Assembly: GCA_017454335.1 (NCBI GenBank)
Contig: JAFTDE010000037.1
Location: 1-41,023, forward strand
DNA from: Bacteroidales bacterium
Lineage (GTDB): Bacteria > Bacteroidota > Bacteroidia > Bacteroidales > UBA932
Reading direction: 5' to 3'
Length of the DNA stretch: 41,023 bases
Shown here: piece after piece, positions 1 through 6,887 of the stretch
How the letters are laid out: each line of letters opens with the position of its first letter
Position numbering within the stretch: position 1 is the first letter of the stretch
Notes under the pieces: model-generated
Databases searched by the model: none
What the model saw: only the letters and a program-made list of their open reading frames with translations
Told to the model about the DNA's origin: nothing
Translations under genes and position numbers: made by a program

Positions 1-294
1 GACAGCAGGAAGACCGTTCCGCCTTAGAAAGCGGACGACATCATCGGTTAGGCTTGCGAACTCCTCCTGCGAGAGATTCTTGCAATCAAAGTCCAAATCC
101 TCGGAAAACCGGTCTATCTGCCTGAGGAGTCGTAGGGCGGTGCCGCCGATAAATGTCAGTTTCCCAATTAGAGAGTGGGAGGATAAATAGTCCAGGACCA
201 TCAGCTCCAGGTATTCCTTATAGAGTTGGATGTCCGTGTCCGGACTTTCCGGAAAACCGGGATAAAATGCTCTGATGTTTTGCAGGTCAAGCAT
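1..294 (-). CDS. AbiEii-type nucleotidyltransferase toxin (N-terminal part, cut by window edge)
   Basis: The reading frame runs from an ATG at 294 to base 1 without a stop, giving the first 98 residues. It carries the nucleotidyltransferase signature GGTALRLLRQIDRFSEDLDFD-like segment at about residues 49-69, with GG, R..SEDLDFD readable. This is typical of AbiEii/AbiGII toxins of type IV toxin-antitoxin systems. By family knowledge the toxin modifies a cellular nucleotide or tRNA target and halts growth, often during phage infection. The start codon lies inside the end of the upstream AbiEi-like gene (8-base overlap, 287-294), implying translational coupling. The C-terminal part is outside the window, so intactness cannot be judged. 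It could also be a solitary nucleotidyltransferase of the same fold, but the partner gene makes AbiE the best reading. Confidence 0.85.
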   Translation of the reverse strand, partial: MLDLQNIRAFYPGFPESPDTDIQLYKEYLELMVLDYLSSHSLIGKLTFIGGTALRLLRQIDRFSEDLDFDCKNLSQEEFASLTDDVVRFLRRNGLPAV

Positions 295-901
295 AGGTAT
301 TCTCCATTACTGCGGCTCTTTGTGATAGAGCCCTATTGTCAAATCGCTCTAAATAGGCACGGAAACGCTTCCAGTCAAACTCTTCGCGCATGGCATCCCT
401 GTCAAGGCGAAGATTCTCCATATCGCGATCCGATTTGTATTCAGGGTGGAAGTAAAGCAGGTCCAGCAGGGCTTTCTCCGGGGTTGCCATAAGAGAGGGC
501 AAACCGTCCCTCGGCTGGAGGGGCTTATACCCGAAAAACAGGTTCGGGGAAACGTGCCGATAGGAATAATAACCGATCGGGGTGTCAAATACGGCGGTCT
601 TCAGCGTACTCACGGATGTGAGCGCAAGGACAGTTTCAGGGATTATTTCGTACCACGAGAGGACATACTCCAGGCTGAGGTAGGACGGACAATAGATTTT
701 ACCGGCCGCAGCCATACGCACGTCCGCCCTTCCTGCCTCATCGGGGAAAAGGTACCAGCCCTGGCGGATGCGCAGGATTTTTTCCTCGCCCTTCCAGCGC
801 CTGAGATTGGAGGAAAGGCTGTTGTCGCTGCTTCTCTCTATACTGTTTAAGGAAAAAACACCTTGCCCCGAGTATAGCTTTTTGAATTCGTAATAGTTCA
901 T
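287..901 (-). CDS. AbiEi-family antitoxin / transcriptional regulator
   Basis: This 204-residue protein starts MNYYEFKKLY. The frame stays open to 967, but the upstream part crosses the promoter and palindrome, so the ATG at 901 is preferred. The N-terminal 60 or so residues look like a winged-helix domain (SSLRRW-like helix, then a G.YLF wing). The later ATPEKALLDLLY segment at about residues 146-157 is a hallmark of AbiEi antitoxins. By family knowledge AbiEi neutralises AbiEii without stable binding (type IV) and represses its own operon by binding inverted repeats. That fits the palindrome at 905-942, immediately upstream. The stop codon overlaps the AbiEii start. Base composition and codons are more AT-rich than in the housekeeping genes downstream, consistent with horizontal acquisition. 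Confidence 0.85.
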   Translation of the reverse strand: MNYYEFKKLYSGQGVFSLNSIERSSDNSLSSNLRRWKGEEKILRIRQGWYLFPDEAGRADVRMAAAGKIYCPSYLSLEYVLSWYEIIPETVLALTSVSTLKTAVFDTPIGYYSYRHVSPNLFFGYKPLQPRDGLPSLMATPEKALLDLLYFHPEYKSDRDMENLRLDRDAMREEFDWKRFRAYLERFDNRALSQRAAVMENTYA

Positions 902-904
902 TAT

Positions 905-942
905 ATTTCCGAAACTGTGTAAATATACACAATTTCGGAAAT
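905..942. promoter_or_regulatory. 38-bp near-perfect palindrome, predicted AbiEi operator
   Basis: The sequence from 905 to 942 reads almost identically on both strands: ATTTCCGAAA on the left, TTTCGGAAAT on the right, and TGTGTA/TACACA inside. Mismatches are confined to the symmetric pair at 915/932 and the centre. It covers the -7 box and most of the spacer of the predicted promoter and ends 3 bases before the ATG of the AbiEi-like gene, so a bound repressor would block RNA polymerase. That the antitoxin binds here is inference from AbiEi autoregulation. Confidence 0.75.
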
Positions 943-950
943 AAAACAAA
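920..950 (-). promoter_or_regulatory. Promoter of the abiE pair
   Basis: On the minus strand a -33 TTTG (950-947) is followed after 19 bases by TATATTTA (927-920), close to the Bacteroidota consensus TTTG-N19-21-TAnnTTTG. Transcription would begin near 915, leaving a leader of about 14 bases. Confidence 0.65.
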
Positions 951-994
951 GGGTTAGACAAAGACAATCACTGATAATGTAGTCCGATGATCCA

Positions 995-1014
995 TTGGGG
1001 GAGGTATCCCCCAA
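995..1014. repeat. Small perfect hairpin, REP-like
   Basis: TTGGGGGA (995-1002) and TCCCCCAA (1007-1014) form a perfect 8-bp stem around a GGTA loop, in the gap between the abiE pair and the ompA-like gene. It has no T-tract and so is not a clear terminator. It may be a dispersed repeat or an insertion scar, but no second copy was seen in this window. Confidence 0.45.
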
Positions 1015-1022
1015 ACCCCATG

Positions 1023-1054
1023 AAAAAAGGCTGACCGCAAGGTCAGCCTTTTTT
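1023..1054 (-). terminator. Rho-independent terminator of the ompA-like gene
   Basis: AAAAAAGGCTGACC (1023-1036), loop GCAA, GGTCAGCCTTTTTT (1041-1054). It lies 17 bases beyond the ompA-like stop codon. Because both flanks carry homopolymer tracts it could work in both directions. Confidence 0.85.
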
Positions 1055-1071
1055 CATTCGGAGTATCGTGA

Positions 1072-2262
1072 TTACTTCGTGACCAGAACGGCGACGCGGT
1101 TCTCGGCAACGATCGGGGAGACAGCCTCGGTGTCACCCTTGTAATCGGTAACGATGCGCTCGCGGGCGATGCCAGCCTTGACGAGGGCCTCGGTGACGAT
1201 CTCGGCACGCTTCTGGGACAGAATGAGGTTGCCCTTGGTGGTACCCGTGTTCTTGTCGGCGTAACCGGTGACGGTGCAGACAGCCTCGGGATACTTGTTC
1301 ATGATCTCGATGATGTGGTCGATCTTCGGCGTCTCGGAAGGACGGATGTCGGTTCTGCCGATGATGAAGAAGACATGCTCCTCAGCGGCACGGGCGGCAG
1401 CACGGGCAGCGGCCTCGGCGGCAGCACGCTCAGCAGCGGCACGCTCGGCGGCGGCACGCTCGGCAGCGGCACGCTCGGCAGCTTCGCGGGCGGCGCGCTC
1501 GGCGGCAGCCTTGTCGGCGGCAGCCTTGTCAGCAGCGGCCTTCGCGGCGGCGGCAGCCTCGGCGGCGGCAAGGGCGGCAGCGGCCTCAGCCTTTCTGCGG
1601 GCCTGGCCCAGCGTGAACTTCAGACCCAGGAGGGCGCTGATGTTGTAGTCGAAATCGAGAACGGTCTTGCCGATCTGCCAGGCCTCGCCGGTCTTGGAGT
1701 TGAACTTGTCGGTCAGGACATTGTCAACAACCTCGAGGGAGAGCTTGACAGCGTCGCTCAGACGGATGTCGAGACCACCACCGAAACGGCCGGTGAAGGA
1801 AGGAAGCGTACCGTCCCACAGTTTGTTCTTGGTCGGGAAGTCAGCCTTGACGCCCTGGGCCTCCTGGTTGTTGAACGCGACGTTGCCACCGATACCTGCG
1901 AAGATATACGGATTGAACAGGCGCGAGGACTTGTAGTCTGCGAAGATGTTGCAGATGTCCAGGACGGCGTCAGCGTTCAGCTGGCCATAGTTCCACTTGT
2001 AGATCTTGCCGATTCCGGGAAGGGAACCCTTGCCCTGGAAACCGGAGAGCTCTCCGCGGAGGGAGAAGACAGGGGTGAACTGATAGCCGGCGCTGAGGGC
2101 GACGGTCGGATAGGAAAGCAGGTCGGCAAACTTGGCCTCACCTGCAGTGTAGGTCGCTCCGGCCTTGATTCCGAGGTTCCAGTCCGGATAGAACGTTTCC
2201 TGTGCGAGCGCAGTCGTGCTGAGCACCAGAAGAGAAGAAATGACGAATAATGCTTTTCTCAT
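1072..2262 (-). CDS. OmpA-family outer-membrane protein with alanine-rich linker
   Basis: The protein has 396 residues. Residues 1-20 are a signal peptide ending ALA-QE. Residues about 21-218 form a beta-barrel-like domain with many aromatic and glycine residues. Residues 222-295 are a low-complexity linker made almost only of Ala, Glu, Arg, Lys and Asp in KAAAD and ERAAA five-residue repeats, probably a long helix. Residues 296-396 are an OmpA C-terminal domain: GYAD (Asp336) and LSQKRA (Arg352) occupy the positions that bind peptidoglycan diaminopimelate in E. coli OmpA. The expected role is to tether the outer membrane to the wall. The usual NRRV motif near the end reads NRVAV. Strong codon bias suggests high expression. 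It has its own promoter and terminator, so it is probably monocistronic. Confidence 0.9.
   Translation of the reverse strand: MRKALFVISSLLVLSTTALAQETFYPDWNLGIKAGATYTAGEAKFADLLSYPTVALSAGYQFTPVFSLRGELSGFQGKGSLPGIGKIYKWNYGQLNADAVLDICNIFADYKSSRLFNPYIFAGIGGNVAFNNQEAQGVKADFPTKNKLWDGTLPSFTGRFGGGLDIRLSDAVKLSLEVVDNVLTDKFNSKTGEAWQIGKTVLDFDYNISALLGLKFTLGQARRKAEAAAALAAAEAAAAAKAAADKAAADKAAAERAAREAAERAAAERAAAERAAAERAAAEAAARAAARAAEEHVFFIIGRTDIRPSETPKIDHIIEIMNKYPEAVCTVTGYADKNTGTTKGNLILSQKRAEIVTEALVKAGIARERIVTDYKGDTEAVSPIVAENRVAVLVTK
1378..1599 (-). repeat. Degenerate 15-bp repeat coding the AAAER linker
   Basis: This stretch codes residues 222-295 of the OmpA-like protein. A 15-base unit (five codons, mainly A-A-A-E-R or A-A-A-D-K) recurs about ten times with synonymous variation. 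Such arrays can change length by slippage or recombination in whole-codon steps. Confidence 0.8.
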
Positions 2263-2300
2263 AATTATTAAAATTTAATGACTAATCGTGTATTATCGCG

Positions 2301-2332
2301 CAATATTACGGATTTTTCATAAGAACTCCAAA
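2301..2332 (-). promoter_or_regulatory. Promoter of the ompA-like gene
   Basis: On the minus strand TTTG (2332-2329), 20 bases, then TAATATTG (2308-2301), one mismatch from TAnnTTTG. The leader would be about 35 bases, AT-rich, with no Shine-Dalgarno-like sequence. Confidence 0.65.
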
Positions 2333-2500
2333 TTTTCTTGGGAATATTGCACATACGCACCTTTTATTATATAAGGGGCTCCGGACACGCCCTCCGGAAT
2401 TTTGAAAAAAAAGCGCCGAAGATGCAACGTCACCCCGCTGGTTTGCATCTTTTATCAGGTAACCTTTGTGCTCAAAGGCCCGAAAAAATAGTGTAAATAA
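2333..2500. other. Gene-free region with two inverted repeats between divergent promoters
   Basis: The 371-base gap 2263-2633 has no credible gene. Apart from the two promoters it holds AAGATGCAA (2419-2427) with TTGCATCTT (2443-2451), 9 perfect base pairs with a 15-base loop, and CCTTTG (2463-2468) with CAAAGG (2473-2478). Neither has a proper T-tract. They may be regulator sites for one or both abundant envelope proteins, but nothing in the sequence names the regulator. Confidence 0.45.
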
Positions 2501-2532
2501 GTTGCATAAGTAAAAAAAAGTACATAAATTTG
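2501..2532 (+). promoter_or_regulatory. Promoter of the large lipoprotein gene
   Basis: GTTG (2501-2504), 20 bases, then a perfect -7 box TAAATTTG (2525-2532). The leader would be about 95 bases and very A/T-rich. Long A-rich leaders without Shine-Dalgarno sites are common for highly expressed Bacteroidota genes. Confidence 0.7.
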
Positions 2533-2633
2533 CGCGTTGATATATCCCTTTTGATGGGGGTATTGTAGACAAAAACGAAGGAAAAAAACGATAAATTATT
2601 TTATAGTTAAACTTTTTTTAATTTTAATTCCTT

Positions 2634-5543
2634 ATGAACAAAGTTATTAGAATGGCATTGGTGTGCGCCTTCGCAGGTGCCGCACTTCTGTACTCTGGCT
2701 GTACTAAGGATTTCTCCAGCGACATCAAGGAGATCGACACTGACCTCACTGCGTTGCAGGGTCAGGTTGCCAACCTGAACACTTCACTGGAGCAATTCAA
2801 GACTGCAGCCAACAACGCCATCGAGGCCAACAAGACCTTGATCGCCCAGAAAGCGGATGCTTCTACCGTTTCCGCCCTGCAGACCCAGGTCAACAACCTC
2901 CAGTCTGTCCACGCTGCCGACAAGGCCGCCCTGCAGAATGCGATTAACGAGCTCAAGCCGCGCGTTGATGCTGTTGAGGACGACATCGTCTCCCTGCTGA
3001 GCGATGTCGCTGCCGCCCAGGATGACATCACCTCCATCCAGGCCGACATCGAAGAACTGAAGGCCGCGAAGACCGCTTTCGACGGCAACGTCGAGGATCT
3101 CCTCGCCCAGATCGGTGCCCTCGCCAGCCGCATCACCAGCATTGTTGCCACCCCGGCCCTCGCTGATGTTATTCAGACCTATGCCCTGGGTGCCAACGAC
3201 ACCACCATCTTCTCCGCTGCTTTTGACATCCGTCCGAAAGAGGCTGCCGAGTCCATCGACAAGAGCAATGTCGAGGTTATCCTGAAAGAGGGTAAGAACC
3301 GTGCTGCCATCAACGTGACTGTCAAGCCGACGAAGGTTGAGGTTGACGCTGCCAAGGGTGTTGTCAATGTGTACGCTATCGTTCCGGATCTCCCCGCTCT
3401 CGGTGCTGGCAACGAGCTGTTCTATTCCCTCGATTTCTTCGGAAAGGACAACGCCGACTCCACCTATCATGTGATGTCCGAGTTCCAGGATGCTACGATC
3501 AACGCTACCCCGAACAATGTGCTGACCCTCTATAAGCTTGTCAAGAACAACGCTGAGGTCACCGCTGCTCCGACCATCGCCAAGGAAGTTCCTTACGATG
3601 CCGCTGACAGCCAGTTCAAGCCTTTCGATGGCTACTCCATCAAGGTGAAGATCGGTGACGGCTTCCTCGAGCCCGCTGACGCCGCCGCTCTGCTCGGCTT
3701 CCCTGCCGCCAAGATGGCCGTCCGTGACTCCATCGGTTTCGCTGCCGGTACGCCGACCAAGGGCGCCACGAAGATCGATACCGCTGCTTTCAACACCTCG
3801 ATCGCCATCAGCAACGTCGCCACCGCGAAGACCAAGATCAACGCCATGGAGACCATGACGATGTACTATGCCATCGGTTCCGCCGTTCCTGCCGCTGCTG
3901 TGACTCCGGCCCTGGTTGCTACCTACAAGATCATCCCGAGCGTGAAGTCTCTCGGTACGCTTGCCAAGCAGACCATCAAGTGGAACTTCGTCGAGGGTAA
4001 CCGCACCGTCCAGAACGTGACCCTGTACGAGTCCGCTCCGTTCACTCCGGATCCGGCTTACACCGGCACCTTCGATGCGTCCCGTGCCACGAAGGGCAAC
4101 ACCGCTGTCATGCTGACCCCGGCCGCCCAGGTTATCGGTATCTCCGGTACCAGCACCGCTTTCGTCCGCATCAACAACTTCCCGATGCACACCGAGGGTG
4201 GCACCTACAAGGTCCACAACATGAACTACACCGACCCGTCCTACGCTCCGGCCGATACGCTGGTTCTCGACTTCGAGGTTGAGGTGACCAAGTTCCCTGG
4301 TGACACCGTGATCACGATGCCTGACTCCGCTTACAAGATCACTGCGATCCCCGCTCCTGCGAAGACCTTCGCCGTCGACTTCATCAAGAACGCTATCGCT
4401 CCGGCTGATACCGTCAAGTTCTACGGTGACCTGAAGACCTCCGCGACTCCGATCTACACCGCTTTCGACGGTGCTGCCGCTTACACGGTTGACTCTGTCG
4501 TTGTCTTCAACGCCAAGGGTGTCCGCGAGGGTACTGTCGCCGGTGTTACCGCAACGAAGAACTCCCTGGCCTTCCCGGCTGCTACGCTTGAGTACAACAA
4601 GACCTACAAGGCCTATGTCAAGCACGCTGCTTTCGGTGGCATCACCTACAAGTACACCCAGAACATCGTCGTCGCTCCGGCTGACTTCCACCTGGGAACC
4701 TCTGCTTACGTGATCGAGGGTAACATCGTTCCGATCGAGGGTGACTCCACCACGACTCCGGGCGTCTACTCCATCAAGAAGGCTTACCTGAGCAAGTACC
4801 TCCGCGTCGTTGACTCCAATGGCAACCTGGACAACACCGCCGGTCTGACCGTCGACGCTGACATCACCGCTCCTGCTGCTTACGAGGATTCTACCCTCTT
4901 CAAGTATGCCGGTGGCATCTGGGGTGCCGCGAACACCACGCTCGGCAACGCTGTCTTCCAGCCTGGTACTTCCCACACGGTTACCGACGGTATCCTCTCC
5001 AGCGCCGATTCCCTCACCTGGAACACCTACGTTGGACGTGAGATCAAGGTCAAGGCCGTCCTGAAGGCCGGTGCCCAGCGCGTCGACTCCATCACCCTGA
5101 CCCTCAAGACCGAGAAGCCTATCAAGGCTGAGACCACGGGTGCGATCGCGATCAACCGTACTGTCGGCCAGAACGATACCGTCATCCTCGCCAAGAAGAT
5201 GAAGATCACGGGTATCCTGAATCCGACCCAGAACCTGGTCAACCCGACCACGGGTGCCATCGCCGGAACTGTCAACTACGGTGTCGTTATCGATGCTGAT
5301 CCTGCTGCGACTGTCAGAGGTGCTGTCAGCACTGAGGCTGAGCGTGACATGGTCAACAACACTGAGTACAAGCTCATCGATAAGGACGGCGACGGTCACA
5401 TTGATGCCATTGTCATCATCGGTGACTCCGCGAACCCGACTGTCAAGTTCAAGGTTCCTGTCGAGGTTGGTTACTATCTTGACTACAACCATGTCGCTAC
5501 CGAGAAGGTTACTGTCGAGGTTGTCGCTACCGGTTCCTATTAA
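2634..5543 (+). CDS. Giant surface lipoprotein, coiled-coil stalk plus beta-rich ectodomain, unknown function
   Basis: The protein has 969 residues and I recognise no named family. Residues 1-23 are a lipoprotein signal with lipobox LLYSGC, Cys23 being the lipidated residue. Residues 24-170 are a heptad-rich coiled coil with almost no aromatics. Residues 175-969 look beta-rich with immunoglobulin-like spacing. A calcium-loop-like DKDGDGHID lies at 916-924. The ectodomain has 15 D-S/T-[AILMVT] sequons (Asp at 189, 275, 365, 382, 541, 557, 564, 592, 620, 704, 752, 792, 818, 848, 931) and the stalk has none. This is the Bacteroidota O-glycosylation motif. Extreme codon bias (nearly all AAG, ATC, CGT/CGC) implies very high expression. 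My inference is an abundant glycosylated surface protein, possibly S-layer-like. A strong promoter and terminator suggest a single-gene transcript. Confidence 0.75.
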   Translation: MNKVIRMALVCAFAGAALLYSGCTKDFSSDIKEIDTDLTALQGQVANLNTSLEQFKTAANNAIEANKTLIAQKADASTVSALQTQVNNLQSVHAADKAALQNAINELKPRVDAVEDDIVSLLSDVAAAQDDITSIQADIEELKAAKTAFDGNVEDLLAQIGALASRITSIVATPALADVIQTYALGANDTTIFSAAFDIRPKEAAESIDKSNVEVILKEGKNRAAINVTVKPTKVEVDAAKGVVNVYAIVPDLPALGAGNELFYSLDFFGKDNADSTYHVMSEFQDATINATPNNVLTLYKLVKNNAEVTAAPTIAKEVPYDAADSQFKPFDGYSIKVKIGDGFLEPADAAALLGFPAAKMAVRDSIGFAAGTPTKGATKIDTAAFNTSIAISNVATAKTKINAMETMTMYYAIGSAVPAAAVTPALVATYKIIPSVKSLGTLAKQTIKWNFVEGNRTVQNVTLYESAPFTPDPAYTGTFDASRATKGNTAVMLTPAAQVIGISGTSTAFVRINNFPMHTEGGTYKVHNMNYTDPSYAPADTLVLDFEVEVTKFPGDTVITMPDSAYKITAIPAPAKTFAVDFIKNAIAPADTVKFYGDLKTSATPIYTAFDGAAAYTVDSVVVFNAKGVREGTVAGVTATKNSLAFPAATLEYNKTYKAYVKHAAFGGITYKYTQNIVVAPADFHLGTSAYVIEGNIVPIEGDSTTTPGVYSIKKAYLSKYLRVVDSNGNLDNTAGLTVDADITAPAAYEDSTLFKYAGGIWGAANTTLGNAVFQPGTSHTVTDGILSSADSLTWNTYVGREIKVKAVLKAGAQRVDSITLTLKTEKPIKAETTGAIAINRTVGQNDTVILAKKMKITGILNPTQNLVNPTTGAIAGTVNYGVVIDADPAATVRGAVSTEAERDMVNNTEYKLIDKDGDGHIDAIVIIGDSANPTVKFKVPVEVGYYLDYNHVATEKVTVEVVATGSY

Positions 5544-5570
5544 TCGATAGATTAACCCAACTACCTGATA

Positions 5571-5599
5571 AAGGGGTGTCCGATCGGACACCCCTTTTT
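5571..5599 (+). terminator. Terminator of the large lipoprotein gene
   Basis: GGGGTGTCC-GATC-GGACACCCC (5573-5594) is a perfect palindrome followed by TTTTT (5595-5599), 29 bases after the stop codon. It is also the boundary with the next transcription unit. Confidence 0.9.
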
Positions 5600-5612
5600 C
5601 ATTGATATTTCT

Positions 5613-5620
5613 TATCTTTG
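5613..5620 (+). promoter_or_regulatory. -7 box of the 5626 operon (leaderless)
   Basis: TATCTTTG matches TAnnTTTG exactly and ends 5 bases before the ATG at 5626. Transcription should therefore start at or next to the A of the start codon. No good -33 TTTG lies 19-21 bases upstream, where the preceding terminator occupies the DNA. Confidence 0.6.
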
Positions 5621-5625
5621 TAACC

Positions 5626-6882
5626 ATGTTCCGTATTCCGCAAATCATCCGTCCGGTCCTTGTTCTCGCCGTGACAGCACTCCTTGCAGGCTGTGCGGGG
5701 CGGCATGCCGATTCCGGGGGAGAACTGCCCGGGACGGCAGCCCTGATGCGTGCGGTTCCTTCGGATGCGTTCTCCGTCATGGCCGCTGCGCATGCCGCCG
5801 ACCTGATGGAGTTGCTGGATTCCGCCGATGCCTTGCGGGAACTTGACCTGGGGCGCGTTTTACGCCGCCGTGCCGTCCTTTCTTCCAATTACGACGGCCG
5901 GGTGGAGCGTCTGCTGGTCCTGGAAGTGGCCGGGGATACGACCTTCGTTCCGGATCTGTCCTGTCTGGGCAGTGCGGCCCGCATGAGTCTTTCGCCCGAT
6001 TCCCAGTTGCTGCTGATCAGTGAGTCCGCCAACCTGCTCGGTGCTGCCCTGCGGCATCTGCGGGCCGGGTCCTCCATCCTGGAAGCGCCCGGTTTTACGG
6101 ATGCCCTGCGTGCGGCAGGACATGAACCCTGTCTGATCCTGAAGAATGCCGGCGTGGACCGCTGGCCGGTTACTTTTCCGCAGATTCCCGGACTGACGCC
6201 CCGCCATCTGCTGAATTTCGTCCGCAATGCGACCCGCTGGACCGTTGTCCTGCCGGAGCTGAATCATCGCGGACAGCTGCGTGTCCTTCCGGTCCAGGAA
6301 GAGAAAGATACCTATTATATGGCTGCGTTTGGATCGCTTGACGCATCTTCCAGCCAGTTGCCTGCCATTCTGCCGGCCGAAACGGATTTCGCCGTGTCAC
6401 TTCCGTTGTCGAAGGCGGAAGATTATCTGGAGGCGCGGGAGCGGTGGCTGGACGCCAACATGCAGCTGGTCCGTTACAACAAGGCCCTGGACGAACTCCG
6501 GAAGAAGACGCGCAGCAATCCGCGCAGCTGGATCCTCTCGCAGGGGATCCGTGAACTGGCCCTGGTCCGCTGGGACGGCAGCGAGATCCTGGCCTGTCGG
6601 ACCGACCGTCGCGCCCGCACGGTCGAAACCGGCCCCAACCCCGCTCCGGATTATTTCGGGATGCTGTTCGGAAATCTCTTCGATCTGCCGGACGAATCCA
6701 CTTGCTGTACTTTCGGCAAATGGACGCTGGTCGGGAGTGTTGCAGATCTGGAAAAATTTGTAACTTGCGAATCCCGGCTGGAATCGGTTCCGTGGTCGGA
6801 GAAGAACAAACTGGCCGTCGTGTATACTCCGGAAGGGACCCTTTGCTGGACCCGCCAGGGTATTGAAATCAAAATGAACTGA
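5626..6882 (+). CDS. Lipoprotein of unknown function
   Basis: The protein has 418 residues. An N-terminal signal ends in lipobox LLAGC at about residues 20-24, so it is a predicted lipoprotein. The rest is soluble, with no motif I can name. The layout (a PSDAF segment, then repeated half-domains with PAETDFAVSLPL near residue 248) loosely recalls DUF3352-type proteins, but I would not assign it. The frame is open upstream to 5602. I chose ATG 5626 because the perfect -7 box TATCTTTG ends at 5620. It is the first gene of a tight run: fadD-like starts 5 bases after its stop, then dCMP deaminase and an S41 protease. Its role is unknown. Confidence 0.75.
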   Translation: MFRIPQIIRPVLVLAVTALLAGCAGRHADSGGELPGTAALMRAVPSDAFSVMAAAHAADLMELLDSADALRELDLGRVLRRRAVLSSNYDGRVERLLVLEVAGDTTFVPDLSCLGSAARMSLSPDSQLLLISESANLLGAALRHLRAGSSILEAPGFTDALRAAGHEPCLILKNAGVDRWPVTFPQIPGLTPRHLLNFVRNATRWTVVLPELNHRGQLRVLPVQEEKDTYYMAAFGSLDASSSQLPAILPAETDFAVSLPLSKAEDYLEARERWLDANMQLVRYNKALDELRKKTRSNPRSWILSQGIRELALVRWDGSEILACRTDRRARTVETGPNPAPDYFGMLFGNLFDLPDESTCCTFGKWTLVGSVADLEKFVTCESRLESVPWSEKNKLAVVYTPEGTLCWTRQGIEIKMN

Positions 6883-6887
6883 GCATT

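Noticed and set aside
1315-2250. Gly/Ser-rich antisense open frame across the ompA-like gene
   Set aside because: It is a by-product of GCN-rich alanine codons in the linker, with no promoter or domain.
2306-2572. 88-codon minus-strand open frame in the 371-base gap
   Set aside because: It overlaps both predicted promoters, is Phe/Cys-rich without a domain, and lacks a plausible start context.
2784-5888. Open frame of over 1000 codons antisense to the large lipoprotein
   Set aside because: The strong codon bias of the real gene removes stop codons from this complementary frame. The product is low-complexity (Asp, Val, Gly, Arg) with no domain and would run through the lipoprotein terminator.
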